The notes under the pieces: model-generated
Seen by the model: the letters and a program-made list of their open reading frames with translations, nothing else
Databases searched by the model: none
Told to the model about the DNA's origin: nothing
DNA from: Jilunia laotingensis
GTDB lineage: Bacteria > Bacteroidota > Bacteroidia > Bacteroidales > Bacteroidaceae
Length of the DNA: 64,000 nt
Direction: 5' to 3'
NCBI RefSeq assembly: GCF_014385165.1
Contig: NZ_JACRTF010000001.1
Coordinates: 4,092,001 to 4,156,000 of the forward strand
Shown: positions 34,811 through 43,965 of the stretch, one piece after another
How positions within the stretch are numbered: position 1 is the first letter of the stretch
Layout of the letters: each line of letters starts with the position of its first letter
Translations under genes and position numbers: made by a program

Positions 34811-37441
34811 TTATTTAATTCCCAACGCAGTGTTGATGCGAAGGATCATGTCTTTATAGTGGTATTTTGTAGCTACATCCGATGTTCCCAGACGGCTTTG
34901 TAGCAAATCTTTGATACGAAGCAGTTCACCCCGTTTCACCGATATGGCATCTGAAATACGATTCAGTTGAGAGCCATAAAAGTTGAGTTCACGACGGGCA
35001 CCCATCCGGTCGCTGTCCAAAGAACGATGTACATGCTCGTCGTGGCTGCATAACGGCAATCGATTGTCAAGCAGGAAGTGATTGTCCATCAACTTTTTAT
35101 TGATTTTCACTCCTTCGCTTTCGGCAGCGGCAGTGATCAAAGCATCCACGAAATTCTTCTGCAAAGCACGGGTCATGACATCCGGCAATACGCCCCGTTC
35201 AGTGGTGGAGAAAATGGAACGATGCAGGCCGTCCATCAGTTCTACTGCCGTAAACGCTTTCTTTCCGTTCACCGATTCGTTTTCAAGCATACGCATCAGA
35301 CGATTGTTTGACAACAGATCCCAAAGGATGTAAGATTGCGCATTCTTCAATACCTGCGTGGGGGCATTCTCTACGATTCCCAATGGAGTGTTACGAAGCA
35401 GATAGGTGTATTCTCCTACTTCGGTATCGAACAACCACTTGGGATAGGTCAGCACCTCATCGAGCAAGAACTTCAACGCTGCTTGCTGTTTCTCTTTCTC
35501 TACAAACGTATAAGTTTTCTGCCCGTCACCGACTATAGTGTTCTCAATATAGATACCACCTATATTAGCCAGCACGTGATACAGGTAATTGTTCCACTGA
35601 TTGATAACGGCATAATAAAGCCGGGAAGCTTCTTCATACGTCTGGCCTTTTTCTCCGGTCGTTGTCCACTCTATTATTTCCGGAACTATACGTTTCAAAT
35701 TGGCAATGCCCAGTTGTGAGGAACGCACGGCATCATCTCCCAAATCTTCATTCTGCGCACGGGGATCAACGGCATCACGCACATCCTGTGCTTCACTGTA
35801 TTTGTAAAGGCGGTCGGTGTGACGGCCAAGGAAATCGAAAAGCAACTCCTTTTCGGCTTCGGGAGTTTCCTTCCCGTACCAGCGATAGCCATACTCGATG
35901 GCAAACAGATCATACGGTCCGATATGCGGAGAGAGCGCAGTCACTCCGTCACCCGGCTGTGCCACATAATTGAAACGGGCATAGTCCATGATGGAGGAGG
36001 ATGTAGAGTTCATCCGGTCGGTAAACGATTTGGAACGAAGAGAGTCGGTCGGGAATGCCCATGATCCCATCATGTTATGGCGCAGCCCCAAAGAGTGTCC
36101 TACTTCATGGCAAGCAACAAAACGCATGGCATCTCCCATCAGCTCATCCGAGAGTTTGATGCCGCGTGCTTCGGAACGAACGGTTCCGGTTTGCACGGTA
36201 ATCCATTCCTGAAGCATGCCCAGCACATTATGCCACCACATAATATCCGCCTCCAGTATCTCGCCCGAGCGAGGATCGAGGATAGACGGCCCCATCGCAT
36301 TAGCTTTGGTCGAAGCGGCATAAGTCAGCACAGAATAATTAACATCGTCCATATCCACAGTCATGCTATCGGTGACTTCCTTTGCAAGGATGGCGTTTTT
36401 GAATCCTGCACGTTCAAAAGCTACTTGCCAGTCTTCGATACCTTGCTTTATGTATTTTCTCCAACGATAGGGAGTAGAGTTCTCAATATAGAAAACAATC
36501 GGTTTGGCCGGTTCGACAAGTTCACCGCGCAGATAACGTTCGCGATCCTCCGGTTTGGGCTCCAAACGCCAACGGGTAATGAATTGTTTCTTATCCACCC
36601 GTTGCTGTCCGTCACTGTAATTCAGCAAAGGATTAGTGAAGTAACCTACGCGCGCATTATCCAAACGACCGACCATCGGTGTTTCAGGCAGCAACATGAG
36701 TGAAGAACTTACTTCAATGGTCACGAATACGGTAGTAGTACCTTCGGTTACTTTCGTTGTCAGTTCGGAAGTTGCCACTACATTATTTTCGAACGACTTA
36801 ATAGAAAGGATACGTGATAGATTCTTAATGGAAGACGTGCCCAGATTGATGTTTGTAAATACATTATTAATGCTGGTTTCTGTTCCGTCGTAGATATCAT
36901 TCACCTTGATAACCATGCTGGTAGAGTCGTTATTGAAAGCCTCGACTTTGAAACCGGCTATCAACGGAGAGATGTAGTTGTTGCGTACAGACTCACTGAT
37001 CGCGTCCCCGGCAGGTGCAAGGGGCAACGGACGGCTCTGACGAATCAATAGTTTATTCGTCGCCTTATCCAGTTCGAAACGTACCATCTGATTCTCGTAA
37101 TTCGTCCCACGATTCACGCCCGCTTCGTTCAATTCCTCGGGTACACGTTGGAGCTTGTTTACAACCAGCATGTCTCTTCCCAACAAACTGACCGGTACTT
37201 CAAAGTAATAGTCGTTCTTCTTCTGGTATACATTAAACATCCCCCGACGAACGATGCTGCCATCACCCGTCAGTTTCTCATACTCATTTTTTGATTTAAT
37301 ACTGTCGTTAGATTCACTTTTCTTTCTCTTACGGAACCACCCCATCGATTCCGGGTTAGGATTTACGGCATACACCATGAGAGGTTCCCCCAGAAGGGTA
37401 CCCGTGGCCACCGTAGTCAGCAGGATTGTTTTCAGTTTCAT
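34811..37441 (-). CDS. Large exported zinc metalloprotease (DUF5117/DUF4953 family)
   Basis: 876 residues with an N-terminal signal sequence (MKLKTILLTTVATGTLLGEP, cleavage near AVN). The metal-binding motif is complete, CHEVGHSLGLRH with His445, Glu446, His449 and His455 (metzincin-like HExxHxxGxxH), followed by NMMGS. The residues before it match the DUF5118/DUF5117 region (GRDMLVVNKLQRVP; TRWRLEPKP). These proteins accompany SusC/SusD-type transporters in Bacteroidota. It probably cuts proteins at the cell surface or in the periplasm and supplies peptides to the transporter pair downstream; that link is inferred from position. Confidence 0.9.
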   Translation of the reverse strand: MKLKTILLTTVATGTLLGEPLMVYAVNPNPESMGWFRKRKKSESNDSIKSKNEYEKLTGDGSIVRRGMFNVYQKKNDYYFEVPVSLLGRDMLVVNKLQRVPEELNEAGVNRGTNYENQMVRFELDKATNKLLIRQSRPLPLAPAGDAISESVRNNYISPLIAGFKVEAFNNDSTSMVIKVNDIYDGTETSINNVFTNINLGTSSIKNLSRILSIKSFENNVVATSELTTKVTEGTTTVFVTIEVSSSLMLLPETPMVGRLDNARVGYFTNPLLNYSDGQQRVDKKQFITRWRLEPKPEDRERYLRGELVEPAKPIVFYIENSTPYRWRKYIKQGIEDWQVAFERAGFKNAILAKEVTDSMTVDMDDVNYSVLTYAASTKANAMGPSILDPRSGEILEADIMWWHNVLGMLQEWITVQTGTVRSEARGIKLSDELMGDAMRFVACHEVGHSLGLRHNMMGSWAFPTDSLRSKSFTDRMNSTSSSIMDYARFNYVAQPGDGVTALSPHIGPYDLFAIEYGYRWYGKETPEAEKELLFDFLGRHTDRLYKYSEAQDVRDAVDPRAQNEDLGDDAVRSSQLGIANLKRIVPEIIEWTTTGEKGQTYEEASRLYYAVINQWNNYLYHVLANIGGIYIENTIVGDGQKTYTFVEKEKQQAALKFLLDEVLTYPKWLFDTEVGEYTYLLRNTPLGIVENAPTQVLKNAQSYILWDLLSNNRLMRMLENESVNGKKAFTAVELMDGLHRSIFSTTERGVLPDVMTRALQKNFVDALITAAAESEGVKINKKLMDNHFLLDNRLPLCSHDEHVHRSLDSDRMGARRELNFYGSQLNRISDAISVKRGELLRIKDLLQSRLGTSDVATKYHYKDMILRINTALGIK

Positions 37442-37497
37442 CAGTTAGTCTATCAATTATCTCTTTAAATTATTCTACTCATAGAATAAATGGACGG

Positions 37498-37531
37498 CAA
37501 AGATAATAAAACTATCAATATGAATTACAAA
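37498..37531 (-). promoter_or_regulatory. Promoter of the metalloprotease gene
   Basis: On the minus strand: TTTG (37531-37528), 22 bases, TATCTTTG (37505-37498). The -7 element is perfect; the spacer is one base longer than usual. The leader would be about 50 bases. Confidence 0.6.
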
Positions 37532-37727
37532 GCAGGGCGTATTTTGACGTTTTTTCTTAAATATACTGCATTTTGATTGCATTTTAATACAAAATAGGGA
37601 AAAATGCGGTTCATTCCGCACACTATTTAACAAAGCGAATCATGTAGCATGGAGAGAACATTTGACACAGTAATGCCCCTGCATGGTTAAAAAAAACAGA
37701 ATAGTAGCGATTTCGTCACCCTTTTAC

Positions 37728-37758
37728 TTTGTAGATAATAACAGAATTGCTACTTTCG
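37728..37758 (+). promoter_or_regulatory. Complete Bacteroides promoter for a second candidate small RNA
   Basis: TTTG (37728-37731), exactly 19 bases, TACTTTCG (37751-37758), the TTCG variant of the -7 box. No reading frame follows on this strand. Confidence 0.74.
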
Positions 37759-37764
37759 TCGTAC

Positions 37765-37818
37765 TGATTAAAATCCACAAGAGACCGCCTTGACAATGTG
37801 TCAGGGCTGTCTCTTTTT
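37765..37818 (+). ncRNA. Candidate small RNA of about 54 nucleotides
   Basis: From a start about 7 bases after the promoter, the transcript would have a short leader of about 16 bases and then one large hairpin (37781-37813) ending in T5. It lies between the divergent metalloprotease promoter and the 3' end of the convergent gene at 37849, so it is neither a leader nor coding. With so little single-stranded sequence it could be a small regulator with a seed in the 5' tail, or simply a terminator for leftward-convergent traffic that happens to follow a promoter. Confidence 0.6.
37781..37818 (+). terminator. Intrinsic terminator of the second candidate small RNA
   Basis: GAGAC (37781-37785) pairs with GTCTC (37809-37813). 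After one mismatch nine further pairs follow around an ATG loop, and T5 comes at 37814-37818. Confidence 0.85.
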
Positions 37819-37848
37819 AAATAAAACCAGTTAATTGTGGAGGGATCT

Positions 37849-40545
37849 TTATCTTCCGATCATCACCTTTCTCCCTCCTGAAAAGTAAATGCCATCCAGC
37901 AGGTCGGTTATTTCTGTCCTACCTTCAGAAGCTTTGATAATCCTTACCGTACGGCCTTCCCTATCATAAATGGGAAGGGTGATGGCGCGATTGGTTTCTA
38001 TGTAGAGCGTCCGACCGATGCTGTACACTTTCAATGACTCTTCTGCCCGACGTAGCAAATATTCAAGACCTGTTAGGCTTCCATTCGTGCCGATGCTATA
38101 ATATGCCGGTGCCTGATTCGGAGAATCTTTGCTGACCGCGTAAGCCTCGAAAGGATTTGCATTACGTAGGTTACGGACAAAAGCGCCACCCGGCAGATTG
38201 CCGTTGCTGATAGTACGGTTGATGACGTACACAGAGTCATGTTGCCAGACTGTCTCATAAGCAGGTACAAGTGTAAATTGGGGGCCTTCGGAACGGACAA
38301 TAGCGGAAGAGTATGTACTCCTTACTTCTACTCCATTGTCGTTTTCCGCATGGAAGGTGACATTGCCACATATATTAAATTCTTCTTCATACGCATCGCT
38401 ATTCGGCATGGAGATGATATACGGGATGTTAGCCTTCAGTTCCGTCACATGCCTGAAACCTTTTTCCGTGGACAATTCGGCAAGCCAGAAAGGATGTGTT
38501 CCCTTTTTGCCGCTATTGAAAGGTGCGAGTTCTCCTTTTTCCGCATGACTGAAAGTCTGGACATCGAAAGGTAAAACGATGCTTTCCCATCCGGCAGCAG
38601 CTTCCTTATTACCCGAAGTCATGCTGAAGGTACGTGTATAGGAGATATCTTTTGCTTTGAAAGCAGTGGGACAACGGAATCCTTTGGCATCTGTCAGGCG
38701 GATTTTGTCGGCTAATCCGTTGATGATGACATTACCTTCATAAGTACATTCTGTTTCTTGCAGTGCGTAGATAAGGCAATTGCCCATCTCTTCCGGTGTG
38801 TCAAAGGTGGCAGATGCAATTGCAGCAGGAGTGTTCCAATGTATGAGTAACAAGTTCCCTTGCGTGCCTCCAATAGCTTTCTCACCGAAGGTTTTTATAC
38901 TATGCGGTATGGAAAGTTCCGTTAAACCGGTACAACCATAGAGCGCCTTTTTGCCGAGGGTGATGGTGGTATTCGAAAGGACAAGACGTGTCAGTTTCGG
39001 TAAATCGCTGAACATATAGTCACCGGTGACTTCATCGGCTGTACGATAGTTTTCGTAGTAAGTATCTCCCCCTTCTACGATATGGGCGGCACTGATATCC
39101 AGTTTTGCCAAGCATGGCAAGCTACGGATGAAACGGATGTCCGTACCGTTGAGGTAACCGGTAAGGGTCAGGTTGACGATTACTTCAGGGTCGCTTACCA
39201 GCTCGGGAAGAGTTCCTGCGGGATTTACTTCGATCGTGTCGGAAACGTTGTTGCCGATGCCTATGATTGTCAGCTTATCCTTATTGTAAGTTTCATCGTG
39301 GATGGTACTATGCAACAAGACGTAATAGATACCTTTCTGTTTGGTTTCAATTTTCTTTCCTTTCAGGCTCTCTGAGGTTGAAAACCTGCATAGCTTTTCA
39401 CCTGAAGGAGAAAAGAAATCCAACATACAAGGTTGGTCTGCCTGCCAGTAAAGCGAGTCTTCTTTTGTGACATCGATGCTGAAACCTACTAATTCTTTGG
39501 AAGCCGGCTTTTTCAACGTTTGCGCTTTGTTTACGGTTAACGCTCTAATTTCAAGCTCTACCTGGCTGTTGTGTTCAAAACTGTCTGTCTGCACCGCACT
39601 CCACTGGTCTGCAAGATCCTTGAACTGCAATTTTATTTGCATTTTCAATGGTAGGAGAAATGCTTTTTTCGTAGCTGAACTGCTGGTAGCCATTTGAATA
39701 TCATCGGGAATTTTCGCTGGAATTAAGTTAGGCACTTCGATCAAAGCATTGGACAATTCCAGGGGATTTACCGGTGTAATATCTACTTTTTGCAAGGTTT
39801 CACCATTATCGTTGAACCAATATCGGTATTGGCAGATTTTATTATCGCTGACTCCAACAAGAGGCTTCATAAAATATTGAGTAACTAGACTGCTATAGTT
39901 TCCCATTTTGTCTTTAGCCCGGAAGTTAAAGTAGTGCATCCCTTTTCGGAGTTTGCTGGCATCTACATCAAGGCTGATGATACCGTCCGCGTTTGGCACT
40001 TCTTCCTTTTCAGCATAATTACTGTCCAGCCAATACTCATAACTTACCAGTGCATTGTCAGCTATATTGTCGGAACTCATTCGGTAGAAGTACTGTGTGA
40101 TCAATGCACTGTAGTTTCCCATTTTGTCTTTAGCTCTGAAGTTAAAGTAATGTATTCCATGGAGCAGTTTGCTTGCATCTATATCTACATTAATAATACC
40201 TCCGGTGTTTGCAGTTACTTTTCTTTCTGCATAGTTACCATCCATCCAATATTCGTAACTCACGAGTGCATTGTCTGCTATATCATCGGAACTTGTACGG
40301 TAGAAATATCGGGTTAGTATGGAACTCCATTTTCCTCGACTATCTTGGACTCTGAAGTTGAAATAATGTATTCCTTTCTGTAATAGAGAGGCATCGGGTG
40401 AAAGTTGAATTTCTTTCTGTGAATCGGTGACAGATACTTTATTCTGATAATCTGAATCAAACCAATATTCATATCCAACTAACCCCTGTCCTTTTATCCC
40501 TATAGATAAGAGGAGTAGAAGTAATATATAAATTGACTTTCTCAT
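37849..40545 (-). CDS. Repeat-rich surface protein with three 72-residue repeats and LRR-like region
   Basis: 898 residues, signal peptide ending near KGQG. Three tandem units with a strict 72-residue period (YEYW at residues 25, 97 and 169; each with GxHYFNFRxxDxxGxxSxxxTxYF) are followed by a partial fourth unit (CQYRYWFND). The middle contains BspA-type leucine-rich segments (LTRLVLSNTTITLGKKALYGCTGLTELSIP). The end (YDREGRTVRIIKASEGRTEITDLLDGIYF) resembles a Bacteroidota C-terminal sorting-like tail. It is the last gene of a four-gene operon of exported proteins. It probably binds a host or microbial ligand at the cell surface; no enzymatic motif is visible. Confidence 0.82.
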   Translation of the reverse strand: MRKSIYILLLLLLSIGIKGQGLVGYEYWFDSDYQNKVSVTDSQKEIQLSPDASLLQKGIHYFNFRVQDSRGKWSSILTRYFYRTSSDDIADNALVSYEYWMDGNYAERKVTANTGGIINVDIDASKLLHGIHYFNFRAKDKMGNYSALITQYFYRMSSDNIADNALVSYEYWLDSNYAEKEEVPNADGIISLDVDASKLRKGMHYFNFRAKDKMGNYSSLVTQYFMKPLVGVSDNKICQYRYWFNDNGETLQKVDITPVNPLELSNALIEVPNLIPAKIPDDIQMATSSSATKKAFLLPLKMQIKLQFKDLADQWSAVQTDSFEHNSQVELEIRALTVNKAQTLKKPASKELVGFSIDVTKEDSLYWQADQPCMLDFFSPSGEKLCRFSTSESLKGKKIETKQKGIYYVLLHSTIHDETYNKDKLTIIGIGNNVSDTIEVNPAGTLPELVSDPEVIVNLTLTGYLNGTDIRFIRSLPCLAKLDISAAHIVEGGDTYYENYRTADEVTGDYMFSDLPKLTRLVLSNTTITLGKKALYGCTGLTELSIPHSIKTFGEKAIGGTQGNLLLIHWNTPAAIASATFDTPEEMGNCLIYALQETECTYEGNVIINGLADKIRLTDAKGFRCPTAFKAKDISYTRTFSMTSGNKEAAAGWESIVLPFDVQTFSHAEKGELAPFNSGKKGTHPFWLAELSTEKGFRHVTELKANIPYIISMPNSDAYEEEFNICGNVTFHAENDNGVEVRSTYSSAIVRSEGPQFTLVPAYETVWQHDSVYVINRTISNGNLPGGAFVRNLRNANPFEAYAVSKDSPNQAPAYYSIGTNGSLTGLEYLLRRAEESLKVYSIGRTLYIETNRAITLPIYDREGRTVRIIKASEGRTEITDLLDGIYFSGGRKVMIGR

Positions 40546-40560
40546 AAGTAATGCATTTAC

Positions 40561-41655
40561 TTATAAAAAGTTGTTTCCAATTTCAACCTTGATGTTTACT
40601 TTCAATTTACCGTTTTCAGTTTTTGGGGCAATTTCCTTCTTTATGATACGGGGAATGGTGAGAATGGGACTGAAAGGGGTTTCACCTCCATAGATACCAA
40701 TTTCTGTGCCATCTGTACCTAAATATGTTTTTTTTGCTTCTTCTGTGAGTTGATATGAATAGGTATCGCTATATTCTTTTATTCCACTTTCACCGAAAAG
40801 AATGGTAGCCCAGTTAGTATCAATCCAATTGCCATCTTTAGTGATTACGCTGTCTAAAGCTCGTTTATTGCCAAATAAATTGTGAAATGTAGCTATATTG
40901 GTGTAAACAGGGTAATTGGAAAGACTATGATAATAGTCGCCAGTAAAGTTTTCAAGGTCTTGGAAGTATACATCACCAATGATATTATTTTTTAATACTC
41001 CTCCTTCAAGTTTATCGGCCAAACCTATAATGATGTTATTTTGTATCATTATGGTTGATCTCTCATTATAAGTTCCAAGAAAAGCATTGATAATGGAGTT
41101 AATTATGGACATTGATTTTGATTCTCCTGGAAAGAATCGGTCTGCAATCCTACAATGTATAAATGAGCAATCTTCTGATTTTGTTCCTCCATCACTCACA
41201 TTTCCGAATTTAAAAAATCCAAACCGGCACTTAATAAAGCTCGCTGCAACTAATTTGTTTTGTACTGTAATTGTTTTATTTGAATAAATCCCTTCTATAT
41301 ACAAACCTTCTGCTGGCCTACCCTCTATCGAATCTAATGCAATGTCAAAGTTTCCATTTATCCGTGTTGGATATTTTTCCGGTTCTTCTGCAAGCTTTTC
41401 TTTATCTACATTTGTTTCATATCCAGCTCCATAAATAGTTACCGCCTTTGTTATATTTGTTGCATTGAATGTTCCTGCAGTCAACGTTATTGTATTTCCG
41501 TGGTCTGCTGCTGCCATCGCTTCAATAAAAGCATCAGCACCGTAAAATACTTGCGTTTCTTCTCCTTTTTGAAGTGTTACTAATTGCACATCCTGTGCTT
41601 TTACACCAGTTAAACCTATCAGGATCAACATCAATGTAGTGAACTCTTTTTTCAT
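40561..41655 (-). CDS. Exported right-handed beta-helix (pectate-lyase-like) protein
   Basis: 364 residues with a signal peptide (MKKEFTTLMLILIGLTGVKA). The body has the short repeating pattern of a parallel beta-helix: GNTITLTAGTFNA, NITKAVTIYGAGYE, GLYIEGIYSNKTITVQNK, IMIQNNIIIGLAD. These resemble DUF1565/right-handed beta-helix proteins. Catalytic residues of polysaccharide lyases cannot be recognised, so it may be structural or carbohydrate-binding. It lies 15 bases before the 72-residue-repeat gene and 27 bases after the repeat lipoprotein gene. Confidence 0.75.
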   Translation of the reverse strand: MKKEFTTLMLILIGLTGVKAQDVQLVTLQKGEETQVFYGADAFIEAMAAADHGNTITLTAGTFNATNITKAVTIYGAGYETNVDKEKLAEEPEKYPTRINGNFDIALDSIEGRPAEGLYIEGIYSNKTITVQNKLVAASFIKCRFGFFKFGNVSDGGTKSEDCSFIHCRIADRFFPGESKSMSIINSIINAFLGTYNERSTIMIQNNIIIGLADKLEGGVLKNNIIGDVYFQDLENFTGDYYHSLSNYPVYTNIATFHNLFGNKRALDSVITKDGNWIDTNWATILFGESGIKEYSDTYSYQLTEEAKKTYLGTDGTEIGIYGGETPFSPILTIPRIIKKEIAPKTENGKLKVNIKVEIGNNFL

Positions 41656-41682
41656 AATTCTATTTGTTTTAATTTGTTAATG

Positions 41683-43965
41683 TCACTGTTTGTCAGGAAA
41701 AGCAGAATCGTCTATTCCCGGATCTTTCTTCTTTGTGGTGATTCCTACGGTGTTACTATAACCTACTCCATTCTTGTTACGAGCATATGCCCTTATTTTA
41801 TAATGGGTATAAGCAGATAATTCGTTTAGTACGGTAGACATCGCATTCCCTCCAGTAACCACCACTTTTTTAGAATGATCGGCATCAGGTGTACTGTCGA
41901 TGCTGTAGCAGAACCCCCTCTCAGTAATTTCCGCACCGCCATCTGCTGTAACGGTGGCTGCTACATCTACTGTAGACGGTGTGATGTTGCTTGTTGTCAA
42001 TGTTCCTAGAGTTGGTACGGTAGAGCTTTTAGTCGTGATTTTAAGATATCCGCTGTAGCTGATTCCTTTCTCATTGATAGCATACGCACGGATATGATAT
42101 TCGGTGCTGTATTTTAATCCGGTCAGTTTAGCTTCGAATGTGCCGGAGCTGGTTTTAGCTTTCACTTTAGAATCATGATCGATATCCGGTTCGGATGAAT
42201 TTTCACTCCAACAGAATCCGCATTCGGTCACCGCCAGTCCGCCATCATCGGTAAGAGTGGCCTGCATGGTCGCATTATCGTCATTTATAGTGATGGCAGT
42301 CAATCCGGAGAGAACAGGCTTGTAATGCGCTGTTGTTTTGAAGGAAGTCGTATTGCTGTAGCTTATTCCATTCTTGTTTCGGGCATAGGCGCGAGTATAA
42401 TAAGTCATCCCTTCCTCAAGATCATCAAGCTCTATTTGAATATTGTTTCCCTCTGATGTATCATCAACCGCAGAGTTGTCAATGGTAGGATTCTGTGAAT
42501 TCTGGCTATAACATATTCCTTTCGTTTCTACTGAAGCGCCTCCGTCGGAAGTGATATGACTGCTTAGTGAAGCGGATGTGGTGGTTATGTTGGAAACCTC
42601 CGGAGCGGTGATTTCTGGCTTTTGGGTTTGTATGGTTGTGAATTGTGTGGTCGAGCTATAGAATGTTCCATCCCGTGAGATTGCGTAGGCTCGAACATTA
42701 TATAGTGTACCTTCTTGCAACTCATCTAATGACAAGGCAATATCCGTTCCGGAAGATGGATCTGCTTTCGTAGTTTCATTAGTAGTAGGTTCGAGTACGG
42801 TCGGGCTATAGCATACGCCTTTTTCAAATACGGAAGAACCTTCCGGCACATGTACGGAAGCTGTGACATGGGCAGTCTCAATCATAATATCGGTGACAAC
42901 CGGGGCAGTAACCGTTAACGATTGCACTTCGGGCATCGTGCATTGCTTAACTTCACCATATGCGATCCCTTTTTCGTTTCTTGCATACGCGCGGAAATAG
43001 TATGTTTTGGTGGATTCAAGCTTTTCTACCTTTGCACTGAACTCTTTAGTGATTGATTCTACTTTTACATACGGATGATCGATTGTCGGTGATTGACTTT
43101 CGGAACTATAACAGAAACCACATTCTGATATTTCGTATCCGTTATCAGAAACGATGGTTCCGTGGAATAGAACGGTTTGTGCAGTAAGGTCGGTTGCCTC
43201 TCCTGTATTGACTGTAGGTTTGAGCAATTTTCCTGTCGTCACTTGAATAGCTTCGCTATATCCTGTATGCGATGCAGAATTAGTGGCATATGCACGAATG
43301 ATATAGGTCGTTTCCGGTTGCAATTCGGTAAGTTCGGCATAGAAGTCCTTTCCTACTCCCGTATTCCCGGGTACGTTTGTACCATTTTCTGTGGTCGGTG
43401 CTTCGATGCCTTCTGAATAAAGCTTGTAAACAAATCCTTGCTTGTCGATCGTTGCTCCTCCATCGTCGGTTACGTTTCCTGTTAATGAAATGGCATACTC
43501 GGTATTACCATTGGTCGATACTTCCAGTGAAGGAGCTTCAGTAGAGATAGTGTTGAACTTCTTAATCTCCCCTTTTATGGATGTCTTTCCACAATCTGTA
43601 ACGATACAATAATAGTAAGTTTTTCCTGCTTCCAATTCGGTGAGATGGACATTGTATTCGTTCGTCCCAGCTTTAACAGCGTCTACTGTTTTTACATTCT
43701 CAAGCAGATTAGGGGAATGGTTGGAATAAATAAAAGAGACCTTGTTTTCTTGAATATCTGCTGCTTTCGGATGTGGGGTAACAGTTCCCCAAAGTTCCGC
43801 CTCAAATCGTGTTATGTCCGAAGACTCTCCCGTATAGACACTCGGTGGTAGGAGTGACGGTTCGGTATCTTTTTCACAACCAGCGATACTTAATAAGATC
43901 GTTAGTATATAAATCGTGAGGTTTATTATGTGTTTTATCCTTTTCATAATAGTATTGTTATTCAT
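41683..43965 (-). CDS. Surface lipoprotein with seven fibronectin-III-like repeats
   Basis: 760 residues. The lipoprotein signal ends LLSIAGC. About seven tandem domains of 85-95 residues follow, each with GxCYS, an acid/Pro linker, L..L..GTxYxxRAYAxNxxGxxYS and a strand ending in T, as in the fibronectin-III-like domains of Bacteroidota surface proteins. Seven such domains would make a rod of roughly 25 nm. The ATG (43965) shares one base with the stop of the preceding gene (TAATG), so translation is coupled; a second ATG at 43947 (MKRIKH) is an alternative start. No catalytic site is visible. Confidence 0.8.
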   Translation of the reverse strand: MNNNTIMKRIKHIINLTIYILTILLSIAGCEKDTEPSLLPPSVYTGESSDITRFEAELWGTVTPHPKAADIQENKVSFIYSNHSPNLLENVKTVDAVKAGTNEYNVHLTELEAGKTYYYCIVTDCGKTSIKGEIKKFNTISTEAPSLEVSTNGNTEYAISLTGNVTDDGGATIDKQGFVYKLYSEGIEAPTTENGTNVPGNTGVGKDFYAELTELQPETTYIIRAYATNSASHTGYSEAIQVTTGKLLKPTVNTGEATDLTAQTVLFHGTIVSDNGYEISECGFCYSSESQSPTIDHPYVKVESITKEFSAKVEKLESTKTYYFRAYARNEKGIAYGEVKQCTMPEVQSLTVTAPVVTDIMIETAHVTASVHVPEGSSVFEKGVCYSPTVLEPTTNETTKADPSSGTDIALSLDELQEGTLYNVRAYAISRDGTFYSSTTQFTTIQTQKPEITAPEVSNITTTSASLSSHITSDGGASVETKGICYSQNSQNPTIDNSAVDDTSEGNNIQIELDDLEEGMTYYTRAYARNKNGISYSNTTSFKTTAHYKPVLSGLTAITINDDNATMQATLTDDGGLAVTECGFCWSENSSEPDIDHDSKVKAKTSSGTFEAKLTGLKYSTEYHIRAYAINEKGISYSGYLKITTKSSTVPTLGTLTTSNITPSTVDVAATVTADGGAEITERGFCYSIDSTPDADHSKKVVVTGGNAMSTVLNELSAYTHYKIRAYARNKNGVGYSNTVGITTKKKDPGIDDSAFPDKQ

